Below, piece after piece: positions 20,301 to 35,300 of a stretch of 64,000 nt of DNA. Under the pieces are notes generated by a model that ran no database searches, was not told the origin of the DNA, and saw only the letters and a list, made by a program, of their open reading frames with translations. Both the position numbers and the translations under genes were made by a program. The DNA is from Cinclus cinclus (Eukaryota; Chordata; Aves; Passeriformes; Cinclidae). Each line of letters opens with the position of its first letter. Position 1 is the first letter of the stretch. The stretch covers positions 5,856,428-5,920,427 of the forward strand of contig NC_085067.1 of assembly GCF_963662255.1 (NCBI RefSeq), read 5' to 3'.

Positions 20301-23300
20301 GCCACCAGTATGTGCCTAATTTCTAAAGCATTATTCTTGCTGAACAGATCATTCCAGGATCTCTATCATCAATCATTGTGCTGGGAATTTTGTTGGCATG
20401 TGTCTGCATGTTGTTTTCCACTGGAACAGACACTTCTTGCTATTGACAAGTACCATTTGTCAGATTATGTTGTGGTAGTGATGGTTTTATAACTCAGCAC
20501 CCCCCTTTTTAGGGCTCTGTAAGGAATTTGGTGCTTAGCTGGTGCTTTTTTCTCAGATCAGATCAGAGACAGCCCATTTGCCACTGGATGGTGCCAATGA
20601 GAACCTCTGCAAGGAAAATTGCAAAAAATAAAACAAAACCTTTCTGATGTGTGTGGTAGGTGCCTGATGCAGATTGGGATCACACCACAATGATTTCTGG
20701 AAGGAGAGTAGGGAGCTGCAGACCCTATGGAGTTTAATTTGTTACTGAGGACTCAGCTGTGCCAAGGAGAAGCCCCTTGTGATGGAGCCATCCCTGAGCA
20801 GCTTCTTGCCCACCTACCACAAGAGTTTCAACAGCTGGGGGAAGCTTGTTTTCCTGCCTCACAGCTCACACATCCTGGTATTTGCAAGGACATGAGAACA
20901 GGAGTGATGTTTCAGTCTGCCACAAAGTGCCATTTCTCTGTGGGGAAGTGCAAAACCCAGTTAGGGCAAGCACGCTGTGGGCAGTACAACGCTTCCATTG
21001 CCACCTCCATAAAAATTCGGCCCACTTGCAAGAAGCAAGCCAGGAGGTCTTCCCCACCAGGGCAGTTTTTGGGATGTGATCAGGAACTAGGACTGTGTGG
21101 GTCTCCCAGAGCTTTAATTTGTATCTATACATATAAACGAGCATTGACTGTGAGAGGCTCATAAGGGCTCTCTGACTTGCGTGGTTGAGCCATTTCATGG
21201 AATCATTGAATCACAGGAGGGTTTGGGTTGGAAGGGACCTTAATGGTCAATTTGTTCCATCCTCTGCCATGGTCAGGAATACCTTCTACTATCCCATGTT
21301 ACTCCAAGCCCTGTTCAGCACTTCCAGGGATGGGGCAGCCATAGGTTCTCTGGGCAACCTGAGCCAGGGGCTCACCACCCTCACAGGGAAGAATTACTCT
21401 TGTAAAATAACAAATTTTAATGGTTCCTGGGCTGTTTCTAAGGAAACAAAGTGAGGAGGGCTTGGAGATAAAAGTTGTGAACAGGATGAGGGGTTGTGTT
21501 CTCACCTGTTAAGGACCTTCTGGGCACGCAGCGTGGTCATAAAAATGAGTGTCCCTGTGAAACACCCATCCATGGATGCTCTAAATCTCCCACCTGGGAG
21601 TCTGTGCTTAATGACACAGATGTACCCTGCAAGCCCAGAGTGCTCTTTGAAATGTCAGCACCTCTCCATTCTCAGAAACATCTCCTGGAGCCTGGAGAGC
21701 TGTGAAGGGAGTGCTGCCTTCCCTCAGCATCTTCCCTGAGCCCCTTCATTTTTCCTCCTTTTCTTGATTTTTGCTTTGCTTTAGCAGCGTGGCGAGCCAG
21801 AGGTTCCTGTTTCAAGCAGCAGAACATTGTATTCATTAACTCCATTACACACTTGGTTTAATTTCCAATTAGCCTGGGATGCTGGGGAAATAATCTGATT
21901 GCTTTGGTTGACGTTCTGGATGTGCTGAGCTTCCCTCCTGTCCCCCCCAGCCCCTGCAAAGCTTTTCCATGTGGGCTGCCAGGCAGACACACAGGTTTTC
22001 ACCCACCCCCTTCCCTCCCTGGTGCTGTTTTCTACCATTTGCTCTGAGCTGAAGGTTTGAGCTGCCAGAAGCAATCACTTGGAAATCACAGTGCTCCCAA
22101 CTCTGCAGCTTCCTGCGAGGTCGGGTCTGGTCTCTCTGCCTGCAGAGGGAGTTTGTCTGGAGGTGGATTTAAAACTGTTGGCTTCTTGTTAAAGCTGTGA
22201 TGTAGCTCTGAGTGTAGAGGTTTGGGCTTGTTTTTTTGGTTTTGTTGTTTGTTTTTTTTTGTTTTTTTTTTAATAAGAGCCTGGGAGATTTTAGTTATCC
22301 TCACCCCAATGATGCTTCTCCAAGAACATAAAGCTTCTTTTTGGCTGGAATTTCCCAATAAATTTATTGTCATTCAGCTCATCTGTGCTCCAAAGGGATG
22401 TTGCCGTGGCTGCATTTGAATAATGTCATCATGTACCCAGGGTGAACTGATTTACATCAGCAAGCCAGGGACCTGTTATTGTTATTAATTATTATTAATT
22501 CTTCAATCTGCTCTGCATTTTTATTTTCTAGGGGATTTTTAGGCAGATCATCATTTTTTAGCTCTTAACTTAAAGTTGGTATCCTTAACTGTGAGTCAAA
22601 TGAGGCATTTTGCAGTGGAGTTAACTTGGAATTTCAAGCTTTAAAGGTTTTTTCTGTTCATTAGCTGTTTAGGCTCACATATCTATGGCTACTGGGTTGA
22701 ATTTTTTTTTTTTTCATCATTTTTGACAACTCAAAACTACACCAGCTGTTGGTTTTATGTACTTTAAGTCTGCTTCTTCCAATCTGTGGGATAACTTATA
22801 AAACTGATTGGTTTCTCATAAAAAAAAAAAAATGGGGCATGTTTTGAAAAGCAGAGAATACCTTGTTTGCTAAAGAAATTTAGGGGTTTTTTTACATCAG
22901 CCTGTGAAACTTGTCTAGGTCCTTGGTCCTATACCATTTGTAAAGCTTTAGCTTACTTTTGTGCGCCCCAGCAATTCCATCATCTTGTATTTTAAAGAGA
23001 AAATAACTTCTTGTAATTTATCACTTTGTTCTTGCTGTTTAGTGTAGTTGAACTTCATGAAGTTGTGTTGCTGTGTTAAGGAAGAAGTGTCAACCCAGCT
23101 GAAGACTTGAGGTTCAGCTTTGATGTTGCAGACTTTTTTTTTTTTTTTGGCCTAAAACCATCTTTCTAAGTATTTCCAGTGGCACTTCCATGAGTGCCAA
23201 AGCACACACTGGATTAGCAGGTGATGTAATACCAGCATTGGTATTGAATGGTTCTTTATGGTCTTTTTGCCATACCTGAGTGATAACTCCTAGTGGGGGA

Positions 23301-26300
23301 TGCTTCAGTCCTTGACCTGACCTCTCACTTGGTGGGAGCAGTTGGCAGAGCAGGAGCTGTGTGCTGGAACTGTGCAGTGCTGGCTCGTGCTGCTCCGTGT
23401 TCCTGTTCCTGGCTGAGCCAGTGGCAGTGCCAGGGAAGAGGTGAGCGTGTGTGCTCCAGCCAGTGTTTGTGTTGGACAGTTTCCTGAGAGCTGTTTGCCT
23501 TTCAGCTGTGCTGGGGCTGTGTGAAAAGCCTTGAAGATGCTGATTGTTTTTGTTGGCATAGCAGAACACCATAACACATCAATATGTTCAGTACAAACCG
23601 CCAGCAAGTCCTTTTTTTTAATAAATGTTACTTAAAGTTTGAATTTATTCCCCACCGTTTCCCTTATCCCTTTTGCTTCATTTAACTCCTTGTCACTGTG
23701 GTGCTGGGGTGGGAGATGAGGACCAGCTTTAATTGTGGACTGTAGATTGTAGATCTCAGCTCCTCTGGCAGGACTGAGCTGCCACCAGATGCTTCACAAC
23801 CCCTCCTAGTCCTTCTAACACTCAAGGAGATCACAGCCCATGTTCCTAAGTCCATCTGGCTTTCTGCCACTTCCTCACAGATGCTTTGAATGGAATTATG
23901 AGGGGAGTGCCATCCTCAGCTCTGAACTGGACATTTCAAATTTTGCTGACATGGACCCAAAAGATCCTGAGAGCAAAAGCTCATTCACAGTTTGGTCTCT
24001 GGGTTGGTTTTCTCCACCCTTTGCCCATGGCAAGCACAGGGATCGACTCCATGGACCTTGCAAGGAAGGAAATACAAGCACAGGGTTTAAGGATATCCTG
24101 AAAGTACCCAAAACCATCTGAATATAGTGCCTGGGGACATGATTTAGTGGTGGACTTGGCAGTAGTGGGTTAATGGTTGGACTCAATAATTTTGGAGTTC
24201 TCCAGTCTCAATTCTACTCTAAAATTCTGTTAGTTACTAATTTATCAATTACTGCAACAAAGTGCCTGGCAGTGTAAGTGCATTTGCCAGAGCTCCTGTC
24301 CCTCAGTACAGCTGACAAGTCTCTCTCTCTCTGATGCTTTGGCTCTATAAATTTTTTTTGTCAATTCAAATTTTTTTTCCCAAAGTAGTTTCATTTTATA
24401 AGTGTTTTTCAAAAAAGATGTTGAACTTTTCAGTGGGTTTTGTGATCTGTCTTCACTGGTAAACTTCAAAAATACAATTATATTAAAAATCTTAACTTCA
24501 GTTTTATGCTGTCACATTAACCATTCAGGAATTAGCAAATTAAATAATGAGGAGAATAAGCAGCCTATCTTAATAAGGTCCTCATTAAAACAGTACAAGA
24601 AGGCAGCAGCACTGATTGCTAATGATTTTGGTGACAGAAGGTTCATTCAACTAATGAAATTCATAAAATCTTGGATCAAAATCCTATCTCTGACCTCAAG
24701 GTGTGAAATGCAGAACAATCAACATTACTGTGCCTGTGCAATGACTTTGGAATATATTGGTTTAATGATAAGCAGGGATGAGAACAAGGCAGGGAAAGTT
24801 CTGGTTGTGCTGTTCTTGTTTTTATTGTACTGCATCAAAAGCATCTTTAGTCATCCAAACAATCAGATGATTTTAGATAAGATGTTTCTTTGCCTTAATG
24901 TCATAGAAAATAACACCATAAATCTTCATTCCTGCAGGTATTTACTGGGAGTTGGGCTGGACATGATGTACAAAGTAAAATTTCCTACAATGCCTTCTCA
25001 TAGGGGATTTAAGTTTTCTGTGTCAAACTCACTTTAAATCTCTATTCCTGGTAGTTAAACAAATAAGACTTTAGTCTCATCTGCAAATTCTCTATTTTGT
25101 CTCTATATCTGTATATATTCTTCTATATTCAACTCTTCTATTTACAAAGAAAATCTTCCCATGGAGTCTGTCGGAATAACTGTTGAATTTAAGTATGGAA
25201 CTAAGAATTAGAAGTTTATGCTGCACTTGTGTTTGTGTCAGGCTGGACCCTGGACCTCCTCTTTGTGCTTCCTTTCATCTGTGCTTAAAAAAGAGAAGGC
25301 CTTATATAGCCCTAAATGCATCAAGAATATTTTTTAGGGATGAGTTGTGCTGGAGTGCTTGCTTTACTATGGCTCCATAAAGCAAAAGGATGTTCTGGAG
25401 ACTGAAACTGAAATATGGATTATTAAAAATGTGGCAGGAGTTGCCCGTTTTAGAGAGATGGTTTGTTTGCTCTCAAACTGTGTGACCTGCCAGTGCTGCT
25501 GCAGAGCTGGAGGCTGCCAGGCACCTGCCAGCTCATTTCTGGATCACTGTTAAGCCATGTGCCACGGGGAAATTGGGCAAGAGGCACACATTCCTGACTA
25601 AATAGGGCAGCTGGAGGTTTGGGCACCTTGGCTGTAAAGCTGAACATCCCCTAGAGCTGGTGGAGCCTGCAGGGTGGCAGGGTGGTGGTGTTCCCTGTGG
25701 ATGCCATCTCCAGCTCCTTCCACACACAGCAAAGTCTCTTGTGATGTCCTCGTCCTGGGTCCCCGTTCTGCCAGCGAAGCTCTGGGCTCTGCAGGTTGGT
25801 TGTGGGGTTGTGCTGCATCCCAGAAGGCTCAGAGAAGTGGTGTGGCAGCTGACAGAGCTGCAGCTTGATCCCTGTGTGTACCCAGCCCCAGATCAGTCCC
25901 TGCCAAGCCCCTCATGCTCTGCTAACAAGAAACTCTTTCTCCCCAGGTGGTAGCGAACGCCGTGGCCGCCCTGTCAGAGATCAGTGAGTCCCACCCCAAC
26001 AGCAACCTGCTGGATCTGAACCCTCAGAACATCAACAAACTGCTGACAGCTCTAAACGAGTGCACAGAGTGGGGGCAGATCTTCATCCTGGACTGTCTGT
26101 CCAACTACAACCCCAAGGATGACCGGGAAGCTCAGAGGTGCGCTGGCTTTTTGGTGGCACTCGGGTGTTGCTGGGGTGTTACAGCTCTGAAAGGACTCCT
26201 GGTAACAGGGCACTGTGGCAGCACAAATAAGGTTTGATAAACTAGATTTTAAAGCAAAGCTACTTTTGGTAGTTGGGGCTGATGCTCTAAACCTGCCCCT

Positions 26301-29300
26301 TCCCTCTGCAGAACTATTTTCTCTGTTTATATTTTTTTAAAACTCTTGTTTTTTTCTATTTTAAAGGCTGGTTCTTATGGGAACTGGCACTACTTAGAAG
26401 GGATCAGCCCAAGACCAAACCTGTAACAGTGGAAGCACTGTTTGGAGGATTTTCTGGTTTAAAGCAGAACTTTCCTGTTTGGTTTTGCTGCTTTGAGAGG
26501 CAAGAATAGGTTTGTGGGTTTCCGAAGTACTACAGGTCTGAGACTGGAATTTTTTCCAACTGAAAACCAGTCTGTTACATGATAGAAGTGAAAGTAACAG
26601 TAAGAAATTGTTTTTCTTACTGCTCCAAATTCACCTTTGTGCTTTTACCTTTAACTGCAATGACTAAACCTAAATAGAAAGACTTTAGGGTTTGGGTAGT
26701 GGGCTGTTAATTTGTGCACTTCAAGCCTCTTCCTCATCTGTCTTCAGAATCACAAAAAGCCATATCTGTTCCCAAGAAAACGAGGATCCAGCCAGAAAAG
26801 TAACTTGGAACAGGGAGAATCTGAGATGATGTATTTAATGCAGCTGATGTGGGGATGGAGGGGGAGGAAGGATCACAAGCCCACGTGCAAAATCCTGGCC
26901 AGGCCATTTGGAATTTGATGGGTTTCTTCATTGACTCTCTTTTTGAGGCACAAATGCACTGTTTCCAAGAAGCCTGCCAGTAGTCTTGCTGGAATTTTTT
27001 TTTCCCCCTTGAGTTCTGTTTCTGTGCCAGAAACAGCTCTTAATGAGTGCTAGAAACCTGCAGAGATCTCCAGGGTGTGAGGCTGGTGTTATCCCAGCTC
27101 TGTCAGAGACACCACTGGTCTGAACACCTGTGAACATGTCCCAGTTCCTCAGCTGCAATTCCCCTGAAGAGTGCTCTACCCAGTTGCATGGGCAGGAGCT
27201 CCTTTTGCTCCTTTGTGTGGAGTTTATCTCCTGGAGCCTGCCTTACTTCAGACAGCACTAGCAAAGCCACCCTCCTTTCCAGCAAGGCTGGTGTCACTCC
27301 CCTGTGCAAGGGGAAACTGAAGCACAGAGAGAGGAAGCAGCTGGGACATGCAGGTGACCTTGGGCAGAGGCAGCTGGGGGTGCCCCAGCCCTGACCTGGA
27401 TTTTTTTTGCTCTTCACTGAGCTGTGCTGCTTCCCTTCCAGCATGGCTGAGAGCAAATCTTGCAGGGAAAGAAACTTCAGGAGGCACAGATGGGAATAAG
27501 ATTGTTCTGGGTTAGCAATATGCAGGAGGGAGTGGGAAGAAACTTGACAGATGCTCTAAGAAAGACCATATGAACCCAAACTTCCTTTCTTTTTGGGATG
27601 GGCTGTTTAGGATGCTGTTTGATTACAGGATCCATTATGGCAAGTGGTGAAGCTGAGATCTGGGAGGATATTTGGGTCACTCTTTCCTTGTGTATTCAGA
27701 GGAACAGAAATCTTTTCTTGTTAAAATGACAGCAACCCCCCCAAGCAAGCCAGAAGCATGTGTCACCTCTGAATGGTTATATGGAGGCTAAAGTGTTTTT
27801 CCAGTAGCTGTTTTTGTTCGAGTTATGTTTGTAAGTGACAGACGAGATCACACAAATAGAGAATACCACCAGGAGAAATCAGGAAGTGTGGAATTGTTCC
27901 TGAGCAGACTGGGGCAGGAGAGAAACTTGAAGCTGTGAGAGAAGTCCCTGTTTGCTTCCTGCTGCATTCAGGAAAACACAACCTTGCCCATTCATTGTGA
28001 CCAAAACCAAATCCAAGCAATGTCTGAGAAGCTGTCTTCAGCTATGTGCCATCTCCTGAATTTAGATTTGAAATATTTGGCATCCTGAAATCCATTTGAA
28101 CCCTTTCTTGTGCCTGTGTCCCCAGCATCTGTGAGCGAGTGACCCCCCGGCTGTCTCATGCCAACTCAGCAGTGGTGCTGTCAGCAGTGAAGGTCCTGAT
28201 GAAATTCCTGGAGCTCCTTCCCAAGGATTCTGACTATTACAACATGCTGCTGAAGAAACTTGCCCCTCCTCTGGTGACCCTGCTGTCTGGAGAACCTGAA
28301 GTTCAATATGTTGCCCTGAGGAATATCAACTTGATTGTGCAGAAGAGGTAAAGGCTCAGGGGGTGTTACTCCTGCATTGTCAAAGGCCATCTGGCTGTCT
28401 CAGACCTCCAGATATTGCCACATGCATAGAATTTCTTTTAATCCAGGCTCAGATCCATTGAGAGCCAGGCTAAACAGTCCCATGACTCTGGTAGCCTGAA
28501 GTGATTTCTTTACAGCACACTTCTGATACCAGTTTCATGCAGTATTTCTTTACCTGCCTCTCTTCACCTTCTCTTTATGTGTAGTCAGAATTGCCCTCTA
28601 TAAATCAAAATGGCAAACAGGAACAGTTCACAGTAACCTGCAGGATCTCACTTCGGCTGTGGTACTCTGTTCAGCACAGAACTACCAGGCTGGTGACATC
28701 CTGGTGTGCAATGGGTTGGGGTTTTTCCCACCAGTTTGCTCCCACATTCATGTTTTATTGCTGCTGATCCTTGCTGGAGAGTTGAGATAGCTTGGATAGA
28801 ACTTTGTGATTATATTAAGGCAGAGTTACTGTGCACTGTCACCTTGCACGTGAAAATGGAAATGAATTTGTAGGTTTTGCATTGAGATAAGGATGTTATT
28901 TCACTATAAATATTGTTGTCTGTCTGGTTGTGGTTGGCTCTGCAGAGGAAGCAGAGATCTGACTGTAGAAAAACTTGAATTGTGCATTTTTTGTATCTAA
29001 ATCTTTTTATCCAGACTTCTTCCTTCAAATTTGTGTTTGCACATCCTAGGTGTAAAATCAGTCAAGAGAATGGTTTGGGTTGAAAGGGACCTTAAAGATC
29101 ATCCAGTTCCAACCTCCTCTGCAGGTTTCACCTTCCAAATTACTGTCCAGCCTGGTCTTGAACACTTCCAGGGATGGGGAGTCCATGACCTCCCTGGTCA
29201 GCCAGGGCAAAATGGCACTGTTCTGTTTCTCAGGGGATATTTGGGTAGATTTCTAAAGAAAACATGCCTTTTGTTCAATAGTTTGGGTTTTTTACCACTC

Positions 29301-32300
29301 TTGAGTGACACACCATTATGTTCCCTGCAGGCCTGAAATCCTGAAGCAGGAGATCAAAGTGTTCTTTGTGAAGTACAACGACCCCATCTATGTCAAACTG
29401 GAGAAACTGGACATCATGATCCGCCTGGCCTCCCAAGCAAACATTGCCCAGGTCAGCTGGGGCACTGCTGCTGTGCTCTGGGAGGGGGAAACCCTCCCCT
29501 GCTCCCTGTCTGAGGGTGTTTGCAGCTACTCTGGAGTTATCCTGGACTTTTAGGCATCACTGTGCCTGGTAGAGTGCTCTGTACAGTTCTTTAATGGGAG
29601 CTGGTGGAGTTTTCCCTATCCTGTAAGTGTTAATAGCGTGGCATGGATGCATCGTGACCATGAGGTGGATCTTGTTTCACAGATGACAATTCCAGGAGAG
29701 CTCATGGCTCCTGTCAAGTGAGTCACTGCCAGTGCTGAGGTTGGAATGAGAGGCTTGTTTCAAGTGAGAGGGGTGTGCCTGTAAGGGAGGCATTCAGAAA
29801 GGCCAAACATTATTGAAGTGTGAATTTCAAGTTAGTAAAGTTGTTAAAACGCTTGCACAGGCACTCTTCAGAGCTAAAAAAATCCTGCTTTTGCTTAACT
29901 TGCTTCCAGAGTGGAAATAGCACAAAGCTGAAGCTGAACTGAATTGAGATTTGCTTTACAGTGTAGATTGTTCTTGTGTTTGATGTTGGTTTAATGCATG
30001 TCCCTTCCTTGGAGGAGGTGTTCTCGAGTGCATCCCTGGCTATGAGGCCTAACACTAATGCAGAATGATTAATGCCTCTGGTTAGTGCTATTATTGTCCT
30101 ATCCTAATTGTCACAGAGCAATTTCATTTAATGTGACATTTTGAAGCACCTCCTTCAGCTCTCTCCTGACGGTTTTTGGAACTGAGCAAGGTAATTCATG
30201 CCCTTTTTGTGCTGGGGGCATGGAAAATATTTTAAAACTCAGTTTCTATGAGAACATATTCAGAATTTTCTCTTTACTCTTGGTAGGCTCCACACCAATT
30301 TGAATTTATAATGTTCCAATAATATGGGCTGTTTGCATGAAAGGCAGTGTTGTCTGGAGGGCAGTCTGAGATCTGCAGACTAATGAATGAATCTCTCCTG
30401 CTTCTGAGGAGGCATTCATAAAACAACACAAGCTTTAGCAGGAATATGTCCTGGAATGAGACCTGAGAGCAGCTTCCACCCACGTCCTCCTGTGCTGCTG
30501 GTGGAGATTCACCATCCCTGTGCCCATCCTGGACCAAAGCACCAGGATAGTTCCAGCCCAGGCCTCAGGCAGTGTTTGGGAAGCATCAACTGCTAAAGGC
30601 TGGTGGTGCTCCAAGTGCTGTGCCATGTAGATCATCCAAGGAAATAATAAAACTTCAAAACACAGATGTCCTGTCTCCTCCATGTAGATTTATCTGTCTG
30701 CAGTCTGGCCCTTCATGGCCTCTTTATCTTGTCATTCTTCTAAGCAATTTGCTTGGATGAGAGATTTTTCAAAGGACTGTCTGGCTTTGTGCTGCTCCCC
30801 TCTCCCTCACCATCTATTTGTGACATCACAATTAAATCCCTGATGTCATGTTTAGCATGAGAAACTGAAATAAATTGAGCTTTTGAGGGAATATAAATTA
30901 CATATGGTCTTTTCTTGAAACAATTTTTGTAAGCTATGTGATTTAAGACAAAGATTTTTAGTTAAAGGTCTGTAAGACCCCAGCAAATGTTGGGTTTAGC
31001 CCTTCATTGGTTTCCATTAGCAAAAACATTGAAACAAAATAATAAATCTTAGTTTTACAAGGGGGGGAAGTATCTTCATGCTGTTATTAATCTGTGTATA
31101 GACATTCCAGAGTGTCCTCAGATCTCCTCTGCATCTTCTGTTTAGATTCACCAGGGATCCAGAATTCATCCGAGCACAGAAAAGGAGAGATCAAAAATGG
31201 TTGTTGCCAAGAGCTTTGTATGCAGTAAATATCTTTTCAGCGTAGGAAGGAATAGAAACCTTTGTTTGGCAGGGCTGATTTTTCCACAGCTCTTGTTCAG
31301 GGGGATTATAAATAAGCAAGACCAGGCCACCTTTTGACATTGTGCAGCCTGCACCAAGTGTAACCCACACCAGTTTGGATTGCACACCAGCGTAACCAGA
31401 CCAGTGGGCTTCGGAGGGTGAGGCTGGATGTGTGTGGTGTCTGTGAAAGAGTATTGTCTTCTGGTGCCCAAGCAGCATCACCTGTGAGGGTGGGCTGTTC
31501 TCTGAGTGTCCCTAGGGGCTGACATTGGTGTGGTGTCCCCACAGGTCCTGGCAGAGCTCAAGGAATACGCCACCGAGGTGGACGTCGACTTCGTGCGCAA
31601 GGCCGTGCGTGCCATCGGCCGCTGTGCCATCAAGGTGGAGGCAAGTATCTCATCCTGGAGGTTCTCTGTGGTTCCCTGTCTTCTGGAAACAGTGATGGGC
31701 TTTGCCACCTCGTTTCCATGTTGCTGGAATTTCAGTGGTGGCCCTCAGGTGGTCTGGATACATGCTCGTTTATGGGTTGAGCACCGCTGAACAAGGTGTG
31801 AGTTGTGAGGACATCACAGGAAGGTGGCGTGCTCCTCTCATCTTGCAGGCAGAGCAAGGCAGGTCATTCATCCTTGATGGAATCATTTACTGCATTTGCT
31901 TTAGTGGAGCAATGACCATCTATTCATCCAAATCCTTTAATAGCTGTGGCCTGACCTTTTTGAAGGGGGAAGAAGAGGAGGTTAAACAGAGAAACTCAGT
32001 ATTATGAAGCATTTTGTGTCATCCTTCCCCTCCATTTCAGCAGAACAGAACACAGAGGCAGAGAATTGCAGAGATTTGGGGCACTTAAATGCAATTTATA
32101 CAAACAGAATAACTCTACTTACATAAATCCATGTAACTTGTGGCTTTATTTGGAGTGTGCTCTCTTTTGCCTCAATGCTTATGCAAACAAGTTCCCAGGA
32201 ACCTCTGCAGTTATCCAAAACAAGTCTGAAAAGTCCTCTGCTAGTGGAACATCCACCTAAGTGCTCATAATAGAATATTGGTTTTTTTAGTGATGTCTCT

Positions 32301-35300
32301 GTTAATTTCCCTGTAAGTGAATGTGAAATGCCTGTCAGGAGCTCAGAAATCCTGTGAAGAGAGGGAAGATTTATGCTGTGGTGTTGCTGATGACTGAGTG
32401 CAAAATGTCACGTAAAGTGCTCTAATTTCAGCTGAGCTCATTTAGTTTTTGCTCAAGTGAGTTCCCATGAGCACTGCCTGACAGCAGATTTAAATAATAA
32501 CCTAATCATGCCTGGCTTAGTGTGGTGTCAGTGCTCAGGATTCTCTTGTTTCAGCTAAACTACTGCAAGCCTGTGCACAGAGGACACCAACTTCTGTCCT
32601 CTGGAGAGGATCAACTGCCCTTTTGTGCAGCTCTATCTTCTTTCCTTCAGCTCTCAAAGGTTTGTCACTGCCAGGGACTTTCTTTGAAGCGTGGCCCCAT
32701 GGAGCAGGGGCTGCTGCATCTGTTTCATGTCTGCAGTTCCAAATACCAGAGCACTCCTTCCATACTGCATCCAGGCAGGAGCCTGTCTGGATGGAGCCAC
32801 AGCAGTGACAGTAGAAAACCCCCCTGAGCATGGAAAAGGGCTACAGAGAAGTTTGAAAGGAGCTGGTGACAGCCCCTCTTGTAGCAGTGCTGTGCTGGCT
32901 GGTGGGAATTTGTGTTAGTTCTCAGCAGGGACTTTCTCACTAGGATTTGGCAGTGTCTGTCCCAGTTGCACATGGAGGGTGGTGTATTCCTGCAGCATCA
33001 AGATGTTTTTTGGAAGTTTTTACCCTTTCATGCCCTCATCCCCATATTTTTCCGCATCTCTGATACCACAGTAGTCATATTTGATAAGCAAAGGTAATAA
33101 TGGTAATAATGCCAGAGTGACTCTAATTGTAGTTATGCCTCCCCAATAGTAATTTTAACCTTGATTTTTAGCACTGCTCCATTGAAAATGCTGCTGCTAA
33201 GGGTTAGGTTTGTTTCCTGCTCCAGCAAGAACCAGATTTAAAGGGGGCAAATATAGAACAACTCATGACAGTGTCCTCATCCCTAGGTTAATCCCTGTCC
33301 CCAGTGCATCTGTGTTTACTAGAGGCTGTTTACACTGAGTAATGGAACAGCAGCCTCACAGCCATCAGTGTCCAAGTTCCCAAAGCTCAGAAATCTGCTT
33401 TCTGACACAGGACACAGCCAGTGGGAGCTGTTGATGAATGAGGATTCACAGAGCACCCCAGCTCTGCCTTCAGGGATCCTATCTTTTGTCCAATTGTCAC
33501 TCCTAGGAGAAAATAAATTCGTCTGCTGAGATGTGCACCACAAAGCAAATGTGATGTTCCCTTTGCTCCTAGTGCTGGTTTGGGATATGGAACCAACACC
33601 CACACTGAGTAGCAAGATTTTGCCCAGGCTTGAGCAGTCACTTTTTTTGGGGGGATGTCAGAACATCATCATTTTGCATGGGTAGGGCTGGATTATTGAT
33701 GGCTGAGCTCAGTTAGCTTGGGTTTTTAATCTACAGCAAACTCTGGTGTAGCTATACTTGTCTGCATTGTGAATTGGTTTGCTCCAGTGGCAACATCACA
33801 ACAAACCATTGTGCCATGCTTTGATTGTAAGGAAAACAAGCACCACTCCTGTGGGAAAAGGAAATAAAGTGGATGCAGTAAAGATAGGGATTCCTCTGGA
33901 GCAAAGGAGAAGCAGAAGGAGCCATCTTACAGGGATATTTCTCTCATTTCCAAGAGACTCTGCCAGCAGCCTGGTTCTTAGAAATCATTGAGGCTTATAG
34001 CTGAGTATGATATGTGCTACTTCAGTAATCTTGTGGGCTTTCATTTGGTTTCTGCAGAAAAACAAAGCAATTTTGACTTGGGTTGCTTGTCCTTTCCTCA
34101 CTCCATCTTGAAAGGTGTTAGAGTTGGGGCAGTCTTTCATCAGTTTGCAGAGCTCTGCTGTCCCCAAGGATGACCACCTTCAAAAGGCAGTGTGTTTACA
34201 AGGGATGGGGTGAGCTGAGATAGGTTTTGTTAGTGATTGCTCTTCTGGGCATGTGCCCACCACTGCTCACTTTCCAAGGGGCTCTTTGGCTAAATATCAT
34301 TGCTGTGTATTTCAAAGTGGATGTTGTGCTTTTCCTGGAAAAAAAATCACACCTCAAAGTGTCTAAAGAAAAGAAAACTAAGCTTTAATTTGCTTTTCCT
34401 TGAACTGTACAGCTCTTAAAGCTCTAACAGGACTGCACTGCTGGTGCTGTAGATTCTGTAGAATGGGTGTGGGACTGACTCACCCCCATCAGGTCACTTG
34501 CTAAAATATAAGATGAAAGTTATTGAGATGAAGAGGTGAAATTTGAAGCTCTGTAGCAAAGCATTTCTCTTGCAAGGACTTTGAGCAGGGCTCCCACCAT
34601 GAGCCAAGTCAGTGTGTGGAGCCAGGTCCGTAGTCAGTACCCATGAAGTGGAATTGTCTTCCAGGTCACAGTCTCAAATCCCTTCTGGAGCAGAAAGGAT
34701 CAGAGCAGGACATGGTCAGGTTGCCATTTACTACCCCTGTAGTGCCATAGTAGCCATAAAGCTGAGCTCATGAGAAAGAGGTATCATAAAAAAAAATATT
34801 GCACCATTCACCTATTTTTATGTGATGTCTCTCTTCACTCTGGCACCAATTGTGTTGGATTTTGTTTCTGTTTAATGTGAATTTCAGGAGAGTCTTATGA
34901 CTTTCTGCCAGTTTGCAAAGACAGAGCAAGTGCTGGTTTGTGGTGTCTCCTCCCTTGGCTGATCCCCGTGTCAGCCTGTTTGTGCTGACAGGCCTTGTGT
35001 GAGATACCCACAAGGGCAGGAATTTGCCAGGTTTTAGTCTCTGACCCAGATTCTTGAGGTTTGTCCTTGAGATTTTTGCCCATTCTCAAAGAACCGATTC
35101 CTGTGACTAAAATGCCATTTCACTCCTCCTTCTCTTGCCCAGCCTTTAAGTGCTCTGTAAGTCGAGGGAGCTGTTAACTCACTGAAATTGAAAAATCCAC
35201 CTACATTGCTGTTGTTTGTGCCCTACAGTGTTTGTCTCCAGCCCGAATCCTTTATGAGTGTTCTGAAGGCGACTGCCTCGGCAGCATCGGGAGCAGCCTG

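Larger units (their letters stand above)
14298..25946 (+). other. AP2B1: AP2B1 intron 5 (11.6 kb)
   Basis: The longest complete intron in the window. It contains a frameshifted minus-strand gene remnant (about 15180-15725), a CR1 tail at 21197-21400, another at 24120-24232, T-rich tracts at 22229-22273, a (CT)7 run at 24320-24333, and an unexplained AT-rich open frame at 24402-25037. Nothing else recognised. Confidence 0.85.

Noticed and set aside
31633..31640. GT donor in AAG|GTGGAG as a canonical alternative for exon 9
   Set aside because: It keeps the frame only by deleting the conserved Val-Glu before Gln386, and it matches the donor consensus less well than GCAAGT.
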